Origin: Paenibacillus auburnensis
GTDB taxonomy: Bacteria > Bacillota > Bacilli > Paenibacillales > Paenibacillaceae
Length of the DNA stretch: 64,000 nt
NCBI RefSeq assembly: GCF_927798115.1
Contig: NZ_CAKMMG010000004.1
Location: forward strand, 355,541-419,540
Reading direction: 5' to 3'
The position numbers and the translations under genes are program-made. Under the pieces are notes generated by a model, which saw only the letters and a program-made list of their open reading frames with translations, searched no databases and had not been told where the DNA came from. Below are positions 50,012-59,076 of the stretch, piece by piece; position 1 is the stretch's first letter, and every line of letters starts with the position of its first letter.

Positions 50012-53000
50012 TCATTCTAAAGCTGCATCCGTTCGGGGAATGGCGAAGGAAATACGGGTTCCCGTGCCGGGAACACTCTCAATCATTAGACCCGTTCCAT
50101 ATATTTTGAGCAGCCGCCGCTGAATATTTCTCAGACCAATGCCGCCTCCGGTACGTTCTTCCGACAGCACCTCACCAATCCGCTCATGGGACATACCGAT
50201 TCCGTCATCAGAGACTGCAACCACCAGCTGGCGCGGCAGAAGCCTGATCGTCAACGTGACCGTTCCTCCGGCTTCCTTTTGCATCAGTCCATGATTTACG
50301 GCATTTTCGACTATCGGCTGAATGCTGAGCGGCGGGACCAGCTCCCTGATTCCCTCGGGCACATCGATTTCAATGTTCAGCCGTTCGTCAAACCTTGCCT
50401 TCTCCAGAGCGAGATAAGAGCGCACCAGCTCCAGCTCCTTCCCGATCGGTATGGTTTGTCCGCGGTTCTGAAAGTCAAAGCTGCTGCGCAGATATTGGCT
50501 GAGATCCAGTAGCAGATCGGTTGCCTTCTCCGGATCATCCGGACAAACCGAGATAATAGCATTAAGCGCATTATATAGAAAATGGGGCTTAATCTGCGCC
50601 TGCAAAAAAGCGATTTCCGTCTCAACAGACATGCGGATCGATTTGCGCATATCAAGCAGGGTCTGCGCACGCGCCCTGAATTCTCTCAGCTCTACAGGTT
50701 GGCTCAAATAATCATTGGCGCCTGCCTCCAATACGGCCTGAATATCCTCCGGGCGGTTCCCGGCGGTTAGAACGAGTATCGGCAGCTCCGATAAGATGAA
50801 CCGCTCACGAATGGCCTGGCATAAGGCCAATGCCGGCATTCCCGGTATAGCCCAATCCATGACAACCAGGTCAAGGTCAGGCTGCTCCTGCATAATCATT
50901 AGTGCTTCAGGGCCGCTGACAGCCGTAATTACCTGATGCTTCTCCAGCCGGAGCGAATTAGAAAGCACCTGCAGATTAACAGGATCATTATCAACAACAA
51001 GGATTGTGCAGCATTCCCCTTCTAAAATCCGTCCAAGCGGATCTTCTTCCAGCTGCGCCGTGGCTGCAGTTTCCCAGACTTCTTTTTCCAGATGCTGCTC
51101 CGGGACGGCCCTCCATTCTTTTAGAACCGGCAAGGTAAAGCGGAACACTGTCCCTTGTCCCAGCCTAGAGTGCACCTCAATCTTTCCGCCGTTAAGCTCC
51201 ACCAGCTTCTGGGTAATACTGAGGCCCAGACCGTTTTCACGGTACAGTTTCTGGGCTCCTGTGACTTGCGGGTCATAGGCATCAAAAAGCGTCCTTAAAC
51301 GCTCTGGTGCATGTCCCGCTCCGGTATCAGCCACTTGAACAGCCACATAATCTTCTTTAACCTCTGCCGACACGGTTATCACACCCGTTTGGGTATTATT
51401 TACGGCATTTTCCAATAAATTGAACAGAATCTGGGCCAGCCGCTGCTCATCCGTTTCAATCAACGGCAGCTCCTCCGGCAGATTCAATCTGAAACTCAGG
51501 CCGGGGTTGCCGGTGACATGACGGGTAACCTCGACAACAGAGGAAGCTACGCTACGGAGATCTACAGCCTGCCGCTGCAGAAACAGATCCCCATGGTTCA
51601 GCTTAGCGAAATCGGACATATCATTGATCAGGGCGGACAATCGTTTACCGGTGGAGGCAACCATCGACAGCTGTCCGTTCTGCTGAGCATTTAATGGGCC
51701 TGCTGCCCCCTCTGCCAGCGTCTGCGCAATGTTCACAATCCCCTGCAAGGGACTGCGCAATTCACGGGAGGTAGCAGCCATGAAGTCATCCTTCAACCCG
51801 TCCAGCGTGATCAGCCTGCGGGAGAGCTGCTCCACTTCAAGGAAAGAAGCGGCATATTGGCGGGCCATCACAATGGCCTGGAAGAATCCGAACAGAATAA
51901 TTTCATAGGACAGCACGTAATAATGAAAGGTCAGATTCCAGACGCTGGTCAGATAGTAAATGATGACTACACTAAGGCTTTCTATGCTGACCATCATCAG
52001 GAACATATTCTTCGGATTTTGCCTTGTCCCGGCAACCATAGAGTAGAGCACAAAGCTTATAGCCACAACGCCCCAGGTTAAAAGCATCCCCTCCAGATAA
52101 CTGAAATACTGCGCCGGAACGAAGACTGCGATCAGCAGCAGCACTGAAGTGATCGCTTTGGAGGCTTTCATAACCGCTTCAGGCATCGGGTAGTTGATCG
52201 AGTTAGCCACGTATCTGAGCAGGTAGTAGTAAACAAGTGTGGAAGAGGCGAGCTGCAGCTTCAGCACAATTTCGTAGGGCAGACCGGGCAGCACAGCGGA
52301 AATCAGCTTCTCCCCGTGCGTCAGTATATACACAAGTGCCGAGAGGCTGAACAATCCCAGGTACAGCGTAATCCCCCGGCTCACCCTTACTCTAGAGAAC
52401 ATCAGCAGAAACAAGGCAAGCGCGAAAAATCCGAACAGCGATGCCCCGTCCACAAACAGGGCAAATTCCCGGTGCTTCAGAATAGCTGACTGCCCGCCGA
52501 TAAGGATCGGCTGTACAATGCCGCCGGAGGAATAAATATAGTTCGACACCTGTACGATAATCTCCAGCTTATCGCCGTCCACTGCGGCGAATCCCATGTA
52601 TGGAATATTGTTAGATTTGCCCCCGGATGAAGTGGCCGCGGGGAAACCGCTGCTCCCGATCTCCTGACCGTTCATAAATATCCGGCTTGCTGACCGGATA
52701 TTAAGCGTCCGCAGGCCGTATACAACATCCTGACCGCCGGTAACCTTCGCCTGCAGACGGTAGGTAGCGTATCCCTTGGCCTGACTTTTTCCTGTAGGCG
52801 ATATGTAGGTATTCCATTTCTCCGGCACGTTGATCATCGTAGACACTGCCGGAGCCGCCCGGCCGGACTCCCGTGAATGAAAATCCTCCGGCGTCAGCAG
52901 CCTGTCACGGTAAAGCTCCCATTCCCCGTTCAGCTTCACGACCCCGTCCTGCTGGAAATCCCAATTCCGCAAATCGATCATGCCTTGCCTGGAAACCGGC

Positions 53001-53098
53001 ATATCCTGTTTCACCACAAGGTTCTGAAGGATGGAGAACAACGGCACTATGCATACCAGCAGCACGCTGCACACTATGCTTAGCCAATATTTCTTCAT
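50012..53098 (-). CDS. 7TMR-DISM hybrid sensor kinase with REC and second LytS-type kinase module
   Basis: ATG 53098 (AAAGGGGCAG upstream) gives 1028 residues; longer readings cross the pbuX terminator. Order: helix, extracellular jelly-roll (VKLNGEWELYRDRLL; FMNGQEIGSSGFP), seven helices (about 210-400), HisKA-like helix, HATPase, receiver (TILVVDNDPVNLQVL; DLVVMDWAIPGM), then His_kinase with His839 in AQIKPHFLYNAL and a second HATPase (VENAVNHGLMQ). In the first H-box the phosphoryl-accepting His is Arg445 (TSRELRSPL), so only the C-terminal module should autophosphorylate. It pairs with the downstream BTAD regulator. Confidence 0.92.
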   Translation of the reverse strand: MKKYWLSIVCSVLLVCIVPLFSILQNLVVKQDMPVSRQGMIDLRNWDFQQDGVVKLNGEWELYRDRLLTPEDFHSRESGRAAPAVSTMINVPEKWNTYISPTGKSQAKGYATYRLQAKVTGGQDVVYGLRTLNIRSASRIFMNGQEIGSSGFPAATSSGGKSNNIPYMGFAAVDGDKLEIIVQVSNYIYSSGGIVQPILIGGQSAILKHREFALFVDGASLFGFFALALFLLMFSRVRVSRGITLYLGLFSLSALVYILTHGEKLISAVLPGLPYEIVLKLQLASSTLVYYYLLRYVANSINYPMPEAVMKASKAITSVLLLIAVFVPAQYFSYLEGMLLTWGVVAISFVLYSMVAGTRQNPKNMFLMMVSIESLSVVIIYYLTSVWNLTFHYYVLSYEIILFGFFQAIVMARQYAASFLEVEQLSRRLITLDGLKDDFMAATSRELRSPLQGIVNIAQTLAEGAAGPLNAQQNGQLSMVASTGKRLSALINDMSDFAKLNHGDLFLQRQAVDLRSVASSVVEVTRHVTGNPGLSFRLNLPEELPLIETDEQRLAQILFNLLENAVNNTQTGVITVSAEVKEDYVAVQVADTGAGHAPERLRTLFDAYDPQVTGAQKLYRENGLGLSITQKLVELNGGKIEVHSRLGQGTVFRFTLPVLKEWRAVPEQHLEKEVWETAATAQLEEDPLGRILEGECCTILVVDNDPVNLQVLSNSLRLEKHQVITAVSGPEALMIMQEQPDLDLVVMDWAIPGMPALALCQAIRERFILSELPILVLTAGNRPEDIQAVLEAGANDYLSQPVELREFRARAQTLLDMRKSIRMSVETEIAFLQAQIKPHFLYNALNAIISVCPDDPEKATDLLLDLSQYLRSSFDFQNRGQTIPIGKELELVRSYLALEKARFDERLNIEIDVPEGIRELVPPLSIQPIVENAVNHGLMQKEAGGTVTLTIRLLPRQLVVAVSDDGIGMSHERIGEVLSEERTGGGIGLRNIQRRLLKIYGTGLMIESVPGTGTRISFAIPRTDAALE

Positions 53099-53154
53099 AT
53101 TCTCTGCCCCTTTCTGGCTGCTGTGAAAATTATACATTGGAATACTTTCGTAAA

Positions 53155-53191
53155 TAAAGAAAAAAACCGATTCCACTTATTTCGGAATCGG
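53155..53191 (-). terminator. Terminator of the xpt-pbuX operon
   Basis: CCGATTCC/GGAATCGG (53166-53173, 53183-53190) followed by seven T on the minus strand, 36 bases after the pbuX stop. Confidence 0.8.
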
Positions 53192-53226
53192 CAGTCAAAC
53201 TTATTATAGATTAAATTTGGAAGATT

Positions 53227-54534
53227 TTATTTCATCTCTTGGGCAGGCGCTGGAGAAGCTGCAGCAACGGTATGATCCTGAGTCTTGGATAAGAAGATGT
53301 TCAGAATAATCGCTGTCAGTGATCCCGAAACGATACCGTTTTGCAGCAGCATTCTTGCGAATTCCGGCAGCTGGTCAAACATGGAAGGCAGTACTGCAGA
53401 GCCTAAGCCAACGGCAATGCTGCAGGCGGCAATCAGCAGATTGCCGTCCTTGCGCAGATCCACCTCGGACAGGATAGACATCCCGGAAGCGGCAACGGAC
53501 CCGAACATCACGATCATTGCCCCGCCCAGCACCGCATTCGGCACAACGGTTGTCAGCGCAGCCAGTTTAGGCAGCAGACCCAGCACAACCATAATTCCGC
53601 CTGCTGCGAAGATCACATTGCGTGTCTTGACACGGGTCAGGGACAACAGGCCGACATTCTGGGAGAACGCCGTATACGGAAAAGCGTTGAACAGCCCGCC
53701 CAGCATAATCGCCAGCCCTTCAGAGCGCAGGCCGTTTACGATCTGCTTCTCCTCCACCTTCTGATCCGTAGCCTTGCCGACCGCGAAATACACACCTGTC
53801 GATTCGACCATTGAAACGATATTGACGATAATCATCGTGAAAATTGCCGTCACACTAAACTGCGGCCAGCCGAAATAGAAAGGCTGGGCGATACTGATGT
53901 AAGAGGCCGTACCAACGGCAGAGAAATCTACCAGACCGAAGAAGTAGCCAATTGCCGTACCGGCAGCGAGGCCTACCAGCACCGAAACAGAACGCAGGAA
54001 GCCTGTAGCCATCCGGTTCACCACAAGGATAACCAGCAGCGTGATCAAGGCCAGCAGCAGATTGCGGGGCTGTCCAAAATCGGGGCTGCCCTGACCGCCA
54101 GCCACATTGTTCATCGCTACCGGAATAAGCGAGAGGCCGATGATCGTTACCACAGATCCGGTGACTACCGTAGGGAAGAACTTCAGCAGCTTCCCGTAAA
54201 CCGGGGCTGCCAGCACTACAAAAAGACCGGATATAATAATCGCACCATAAGCGGTTGCCAGGTTAGATCCCGAGGCAATGGCAATGATCGGGCTGACCGC
54301 AGTAAATGTGCAGCCCAGCACGACCGGAAGGCCGCTGCCGAAGTGCTTGCTGCCGATGACCTGCAGCAAAGTGGCCAATCCGCAGGTGAATAAATCGGCG
54401 GCGATCAGATAAGCCATCTGCGCTGCGCTCAAATTCAGTGCGCCCCCTACAACCAGCGGTACAATGACCGCCCCTGCATACATCGCCAGCACATGCTGCA
54501 ATCCCAGGGCAAATACCTTTTGCTTACTTAACAT
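53227..54534 (-). CDS. pbuX: Xanthine permease (NCS2 family)
   Basis: 435 residues, about 14 helices. NCS2 signatures: GLQHVLAMYAGAVIVPLVVGGAL at the start, VMNNVAGGQG-like loop, VSMVESTGVYFAVGKATDQK and FNAFPYTAFSQNVGLLSLTRVKTR. It imports xanthine (possibly also other purines) with cations. Overlaps xpt by 7 bases. Confidence 0.95.
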   Translation of the reverse strand: MLSKQKVFALGLQHVLAMYAGAVIVPLVVGGALNLSAAQMAYLIAADLFTCGLATLLQVIGSKHFGSGLPVVLGCTFTAVSPIIAIASGSNLATAYGAIIISGLFVVLAAPVYGKLLKFFPTVVTGSVVTIIGLSLIPVAMNNVAGGQGSPDFGQPRNLLLALITLLVILVVNRMATGFLRSVSVLVGLAAGTAIGYFFGLVDFSAVGTASYISIAQPFYFGWPQFSVTAIFTMIIVNIVSMVESTGVYFAVGKATDQKVEEKQIVNGLRSEGLAIMLGGLFNAFPYTAFSQNVGLLSLTRVKTRNVIFAAGGIMVVLGLLPKLAALTTVVPNAVLGGAMIVMFGSVAASGMSILSEVDLRKDGNLLIAACSIAVGLGSAVLPSMFDQLPEFARMLLQNGIVSGSLTAIILNIFLSKTQDHTVAAASPAPAQEMK

Positions 54535-55133
54535 CCTGCACTCTCCTTAATCTGCTCTTCATTAGCGATAAAATGGACTTCTCCCGGAGCCATGGAAGAG
54601 ATGCGTGCCAGTGCATGCACCGGAATGCCTCTCTTTTCCAGCAGGCTCCGCCCCTCCTGAAAGCTCTTCTCAATCACACAACCCACACCCAGCAGCTGTG
54701 CCCCTGATTCCTCAACGATGTCAGCCAGTCCGACCAGCGCAGCCCCGGTAGCGAGGAAATCATCAACGATCAGCACCTTGTCTTCCGGCCCCAGATATTT
54801 CTGTGAAATGCTGATCACGTAGTCTTCCTGACGGGTAAACGAATGAACCGGTGCGGAATAGACCCCTTCTGACAAGGTAACAGCCTTCTTTTTCTTGGCA
54901 TAAATAAAGGGAACTCCCAGCGCAATCCCCGCTGCCATGGCGAACTGGATTCCGCTGGCCTCCACGGTTAAGATTTTTGTAACCGGCAGATGACCAAAGA
55001 CCGTCTTGAACTCCTGCCCGATTTGCAGGGCAAGCTCCGTATCCACTTGATGGTTCAGAAAGGAGTCCACCTTCAGTACGGTCTCTGACAGGATTAGGCC
55101 TTCTTCTCTAATACGTTCCTCTAATACTCTCAT
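54528..55133 (-). CDS. xpt: Xanthine phosphoribosyltransferase
   Basis: 201 residues, full length for Xpt. VTKILTVEASGIQFAMAAGIALG, the Lys cluster YAKKKKAVTL and the PRPP loop VLIVDDFLATGAALVGL are intact. It converts xanthine and PRPP to XMP. First gene of the xpt-pbuX operon, under a leader with guanine and PRPP aptamers: its product pathway consumes the ligand PRPP. Confidence 0.97.
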   Translation of the reverse strand: MRVLEERIREEGLILSETVLKVDSFLNHQVDTELALQIGQEFKTVFGHLPVTKILTVEASGIQFAMAAGIALGVPFIYAKKKKAVTLSEGVYSAPVHSFTRQEDYVISISQKYLGPEDKVLIVDDFLATGAALVGLADIVEESGAQLLGVGCVIEKSFQEGRSLLEKRGIPVHALARISSMAPGEVHFIANEEQIKESAGC

Positions 55134-55184
55134 AACAGCAGCTTCTCTCCTTCAAGGTTCTTCCTGCCCAATTCTTTAGCGAAA

Positions 55185-55235
55185 CAAAAAAAGGACAGAT
55201 TCACTTGAGCGTTTCTCTCAAGTGAATCTGTCCTT
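55185..55235 (-). terminator. Riboswitch-controlled terminator before xpt
   Basis: Perfect 19-bp stem (55191-55209 with 55217-55235) followed on the minus strand by a run of seven or more T. Its 5' arm abuts and overlaps the 3' end of the PRPP aptamer by a few bases, so aptamer folding should compete with it. Confidence 0.92.
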
Positions 55236-55342
55236 CTGGGCTTTTGTCCCTAAGTGGTGTAACACATCGCAGTGTCCGCATCGCTCGGACCAGCCTTCCT
55301 ATGCCGCTGCACGGCATAGAAAACGGAACCCTAGATGCGCTA
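55231..55342 (-). promoter_or_regulatory. PRPP riboswitch aptamer (ykkC subtype 2b-like)
   Basis: Minus strand contains the ykkC-family blocks in order: CTAGGGTTCCG, a variable hairpin (CTATGCCG...CGGCATAG), CTGGTCCGAGCGATGC, TGTGTTACACC and AGGGACAAAAGCCCAGAAGG. The A after GCCC fits PRPP-binding members, where guanidine-I and ppGpp members have G. Assignment rests on remembered consensus, with an exact class to be confirmed. Confidence 0.75.
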
Positions 55343-55346
55343 TTTC

Positions 55347-55417
55347 ACTCATAGTCGGACAATTACGATGGTTATCCGGTAGAAACTTATGGGCCATATT
55401 CCCAAGATTATATGAGT
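55347..55417 (-). promoter_or_regulatory. Guanine-type purine riboswitch aptamer
   Basis: P1 pairs ACTCATA with TATGAGT; the core blocks TATAATC, ATATGGCCCATAAGT, TTTCTACCGG and TTGTCCGACTATG are those of xpt-type aptamers. The specificity base in GTCCGACTATG is C, which selects guanine (or hypoxanthine) over adenine. Confidence 0.93.
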
Positions 55418-55451
55418 TGTTATATGAATAATCGGATTAAAACCTTTGTAT

Positions 55452-55480
55452 ATCTTACACGCTCTGTACACTCCTTACAA
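55452..55480 (-). promoter_or_regulatory. Promoter of the xpt-pbuX leader
   Basis: Minus strand TTGTAA (55480-55475), 17-bp spacer, TAAGAT (55457-55452), about 28 bases before the guanine aptamer. The remaining 55481-55709 holds the divergent promoter area of the kinase gene and nothing else recognised. Confidence 0.55.
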
Positions 55481-55709
55481 GCATAATTTCGTGAAAAATT
55501 TCAGCATTTAATGACAATTTTTCATGAGATACATATATTTTCTTTCAGAACCAGCGGTCTGACAATAATAAAGCAGTAGAATATCGCTGTTAATGCCTGA
55601 AAACCATACTAATTTATGGTTAAACTGGCCTTTTACCCTTGTTTGCCCTATCACCGCTTCTCTATTAAAAGTATAATTAGTAAAACTAGCGACATAAAGG
55701 CGGAATAGC

Positions 55710-58700
55710 ATGAAAATAAAACAACAGATTTGGTTAGCGGCACTCGCTTCTATACTGCTGCTTGGCAGTATGATTACTATAGCTATTATCAATCTGGAAG
55801 GAGTTCCGCTCTACCTGTCTTTAGGGGCGGGTACAGCAGGTATTTTGCTTAGCTCTTTCTTCCTGGCTGGCATTCACCGCAGCTTAACCCGCGGTATCGG
55901 CAGAATCCTTACAATATCGCAGGATATTGCCCAAGGCACACTTGATTCCCCGGGAAAGGCCGCTGCCGGTAGTGATGAATTGGGACAGCTGGCACAGTCC
56001 TTTTATACCCTTGGAATTGATCTGCACCACAAGACGGAAGAAGAACGCGGCCTGCGGCTGAAGGCTGAAGAACAGGCCTGGATCAATACCGAGGTGTCGG
56101 AAATGGCCCTGATGCTTCAGGGCTCCGTGCATTTGCAGACGGCGGCGCGCATCTTCATCGGCAGGCTGGCGTCCGCTGTCGGCGGAAGCTACGGAGCTGT
56201 GTACCTGGTGCAGCATAACCAGCTGCAATTCACGGCCGGCTATGCTTTTGATGAAGCCTCCGTGAACCGTGAACCGTTCGGACTGGGCAGCGGACTGGTT
56301 GGTCAATGCGCAGTTGACGGGAAAATGATCGTGATGCACAATCTGCCGGAGAATTACGTCAGGGTTCACTCCGGACTAGGCGAAGCAGCCCCCTCTACAC
56401 TGATTTTGCTGCCGGTACTTTATGAGACCGAGATAGTCGCCGTGGTTGAGCTGGCCCTGATGAAAGAACTGGCCGACAAGGAGCTGCAACTCATCGAGCG
56501 GACCGGCCAGAACATGGGGGTTCTGATCAACACACTGGCCGATGTTGCCCGTATTGAGGAACTGCTCAGCGAAACTCAACTGCAGAAGGATGAACTTGAG
56601 GCGCAGACCGAGGAGCTGCAGGCCCAGACCCAGGAGCTGGAGGCGCAGACAGATGAACTGCTGGCGCAAACCGAGGAGCTGCAGGCACAGACCGAGGAAT
56701 TGGCTACCTCCAATAATAATCTGCAGCAGCAGATGGAGCTGACCGCACGGCAGAAAGAGGAGATCCAGGAGCAGGCCGACGAGCTATTGGCCCAGACGAA
56801 TGAGCTCCAGGACCAAAAGGAAGAGCTGCAGGCACAGACCCAGGAGCTGCTGGCGCAAACCGAAGAATTAGCCGTCTCCAACAGTCATCTGCAGCAGCAG
56901 ATGATGCTTACCGAACAGCAGAAAGCCGAGATCAAATCACAGGCGGAAGAGATCTTCATGGCCGCGCAATACAAGTCGGAGTTTCTCGCCAACGTCTCGC
57001 ATGAACTGCGTACACCACTGAACAGCCTGCTGATCCTGTCACAGATTCTAGCTGAGAACAAGGAAGGCAATCTTGGTGTAAAACAGCTTGAATACGTGCA
57101 TACCATCTTCTCGGCCGGCAAGGATCTGCTGCAGCTGATCGATGAGATTCTCGATCTGGCGAAGCTCGAGGTCGGCAAAATGACGCCTGTGCTGGAGCCC
57201 GTCGCGCTGCATGATGTCAGTACTCATCTGTTCCGACGGTTCGAGCAGCAGGCGAAGAAAAAGAATATCCGCTTTGACGTCCATTGTGACAGCAGACTGC
57301 CGGAGCATCTGATGACCGACGGCCACCGGCTCCAGCAGATCATTAACAATCTGCTGTCAAACGCTGTGAAGTTCACTCCCGAGCAGGGTTCTGTCTCACT
57401 GTCCATTCGTCCAAGCAGTGACGAAGTGATCTTCTCGGTCAGCGACACCGGGATCGGCATTGCTCCGTCCAAGCTGGACAGCATCTTCGAAGCTTTCCAG
57501 CAGGCCGACGGCACAACCAGCCGCAAGTACGGCGGCACGGGCCTGGGCCTCACCATCTGCCGTGAACTGGCTACCCTGCTCGGCGGAAGAATCGAGGTCG
57601 ATTCCCTGGAAGGCAAGGGCAGCACCTTCTCACTGACCATCCCCGCTGCGCTGCCTGATGAAGATGCCCTTGCCCAGGTAGCCGCCTCCTTCGCAGCTGC
57701 GGCCACTATGGAGAACATTGACCAAGAACCTGCGGTCAAGGAACAATCTGCTTTCCGCGAATCCTTTGTACCGGACATTTCGATTTCCAATCCGAAGCTG
57801 CTGCAGTTCGCTGAAATGGACGATGACCGGAATAATCTCGTTAGCGGTGACACCCTGCTTCTGATTATCGAAGAAGATGCTGAATTCGCGGCGATCCTGC
57901 TGCAGCTGGCCCGCAGCAGAGGCTTCAAGGCGATTGTGGCCTTCCAGGGCGACCAGGGTCTCGCTTTGGCCCATGCCTACAAGCCGGATGCGATACTACT
58001 CGACCTGCATCTCCCCGTTCTTGACGGCTGGTCGATCATCAGCCGGCTGAAGAGCCGGCCGGAGCTGCGCCACATTCCGGTGCACGTCATCTCAACCACG
58101 GAAGAGAACCAGCAGAGCCTGGCGATGGGCGCCCTCTCCTTCTGGAAGAAGCCGAGCGATCAGGCCGAGCTGGAGGCTTCCTTCCTGCAGATTGAGACGT
58201 ATATCCGGCGTCCGGTCAAAAGCCTGCTGATCGTAGAGGACAACCAGCTGCTGCGCGGCAGCCTTGTGGAGTTCATCGCTCATCCCGATGTGCGCATCGT
58301 CGCTGTCGGTACCGGGCGGGAAGCCATGGAGCAGCTGAGCAGTCACCATTTTGACTGCATGGTGCTGGATCTGGGCCTATCCGACATCAGCGGCTTTGAT
58401 CTGCTCGAGCAGGTCAAGACCAACCGCAAGCTGCAAACCCTGCCGGTCATTATCTATACCGGAAAAGATCTCAGCAAATCCGACGAACAGCGGCTGAAGC
58501 ATTACGCCGAGAGCATCGTGATCAAGAATGTGCGGTCGATGGAGCGGCTCTTCGATGAAACTGCGCTGTACCTGCACCGCAAGCATGCTGACCTGCCGCC
58601 CGACAAACAGCTGCTGATCGAGAAGCTGCATAATCCGGAGGCCGCCTTTGCCGGGAAAAGCATTCTGCTCGTGGATGATGATATGCGTAATATCTTTGCG

Positions 58701-59021
58701 CTCTCGAGTGTGCTTGAAGGCTATAATATGGATATCAGCTTTGCCCAGAACGGCCGGGAAGCGCTTGAGCATCTGGAACAGCATCCGGAAACCCAGCTTG
58801 TATTCATGGATATTATGATGCCGGAAATGGACGGGTACGAGACGATGAAGCATATACGCCTAAGGCCCGAGTATGACCAGATGGTAATTATAGCCCTGAC
58901 CGCGCGTGCCTTGGAGGAGGACCGGATCAAATGCCTGCAGGCCGGTGCCTCCGACTACATCTCCAAGCCGATTAACACCACACAGCTGGTTACTGTGCTC
59001 AAGGTATGGTTAATTCAGTAA
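55710..59021 (+). CDS. Hybrid histidine kinase: HAMP, GAF, long coiled coil, kinase core, three receivers
   Basis: 1103 residues. Two helices (about 7-27, 32-52), HAMP (LTRGIGRILTISQDIAQGTLDSP), GAF domain (about 130-280: SAVGGSYGAVYLV; LGSGLVGQCAVDG), then about 125 residues of near-perfect heptads (EELQAQT, QELEAQT, DELLAQT). The kinase core has His431 (FLANVSHELRTPLNSL), N-box IINNLLSNAVKFT and DTGIGIAPSKL. Three receivers follow (Asp in ILLDLHLPVLDG, MVLDLGLSDISG, VFMDIMMPEMDG). It probably sets a phosphorelay with the next gene, 55 bases downstream. Confidence 0.93.
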   Translation: MKIKQQIWLAALASILLLGSMITIAIINLEGVPLYLSLGAGTAGILLSSFFLAGIHRSLTRGIGRILTISQDIAQGTLDSPGKAAAGSDELGQLAQSFYTLGIDLHHKTEEERGLRLKAEEQAWINTEVSEMALMLQGSVHLQTAARIFIGRLASAVGGSYGAVYLVQHNQLQFTAGYAFDEASVNREPFGLGSGLVGQCAVDGKMIVMHNLPENYVRVHSGLGEAAPSTLILLPVLYETEIVAVVELALMKELADKELQLIERTGQNMGVLINTLADVARIEELLSETQLQKDELEAQTEELQAQTQELEAQTDELLAQTEELQAQTEELATSNNNLQQQMELTARQKEEIQEQADELLAQTNELQDQKEELQAQTQELLAQTEELAVSNSHLQQQMMLTEQQKAEIKSQAEEIFMAAQYKSEFLANVSHELRTPLNSLLILSQILAENKEGNLGVKQLEYVHTIFSAGKDLLQLIDEILDLAKLEVGKMTPVLEPVALHDVSTHLFRRFEQQAKKKNIRFDVHCDSRLPEHLMTDGHRLQQIINNLLSNAVKFTPEQGSVSLSIRPSSDEVIFSVSDTGIGIAPSKLDSIFEAFQQADGTTSRKYGGTGLGLTICRELATLLGGRIEVDSLEGKGSTFSLTIPAALPDEDALAQVAASFAAAATMENIDQEPAVKEQSAFRESFVPDISISNPKLLQFAEMDDDRNNLVSGDTLLLIIEEDAEFAAILLQLARSRGFKAIVAFQGDQGLALAHAYKPDAILLDLHLPVLDGWSIISRLKSRPELRHIPVHVISTTEENQQSLAMGALSFWKKPSDQAELEASFLQIETYIRRPVKSLLIVEDNQLLRGSLVEFIAHPDVRIVAVGTGREAMEQLSSHHFDCMVLDLGLSDISGFDLLEQVKTNRKLQTLPVIIYTGKDLSKSDEQRLKHYAESIVIKNVRSMERLFDETALYLHRKHADLPPDKQLLIEKLHNPEAAFAGKSILLVDDDMRNIFALSSVLEGYNMDISFAQNGREALEHLEQHPETQLVFMDIMMPEMDGYETMKHIRLRPEYDQMVIIALTARALEEDRIKCLQAGASDYISKPINTTQLVTVLKVWLIQ

Positions 59022-59076
59022 CTGCCGGAGCTCAGCAACAGAACTACAGATTAATTTTGACTCGGTGGGAGGAACT

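Noticed and set aside
53099..53176. N-terminal extension of the 7TMR-DISM kinase to 53176
   Set aside because: It crosses the pbuX terminator hairpin and lacks a ribosome-binding site; ATG 53098 has both a good site and a signal helix.
55231..55342. Guanidine-I or ppGpp riboswitch
   Set aside because: The base after GCCC is A, not G, and the GTTACACC block and purine gene context fit the PRPP class better; final class needs a covariance search.
56576..56881. Ser/Cys-rich minus-strand ORF opposite the coiled coil
   Set aside because: Mirror of the heptad repeats; no start signal.
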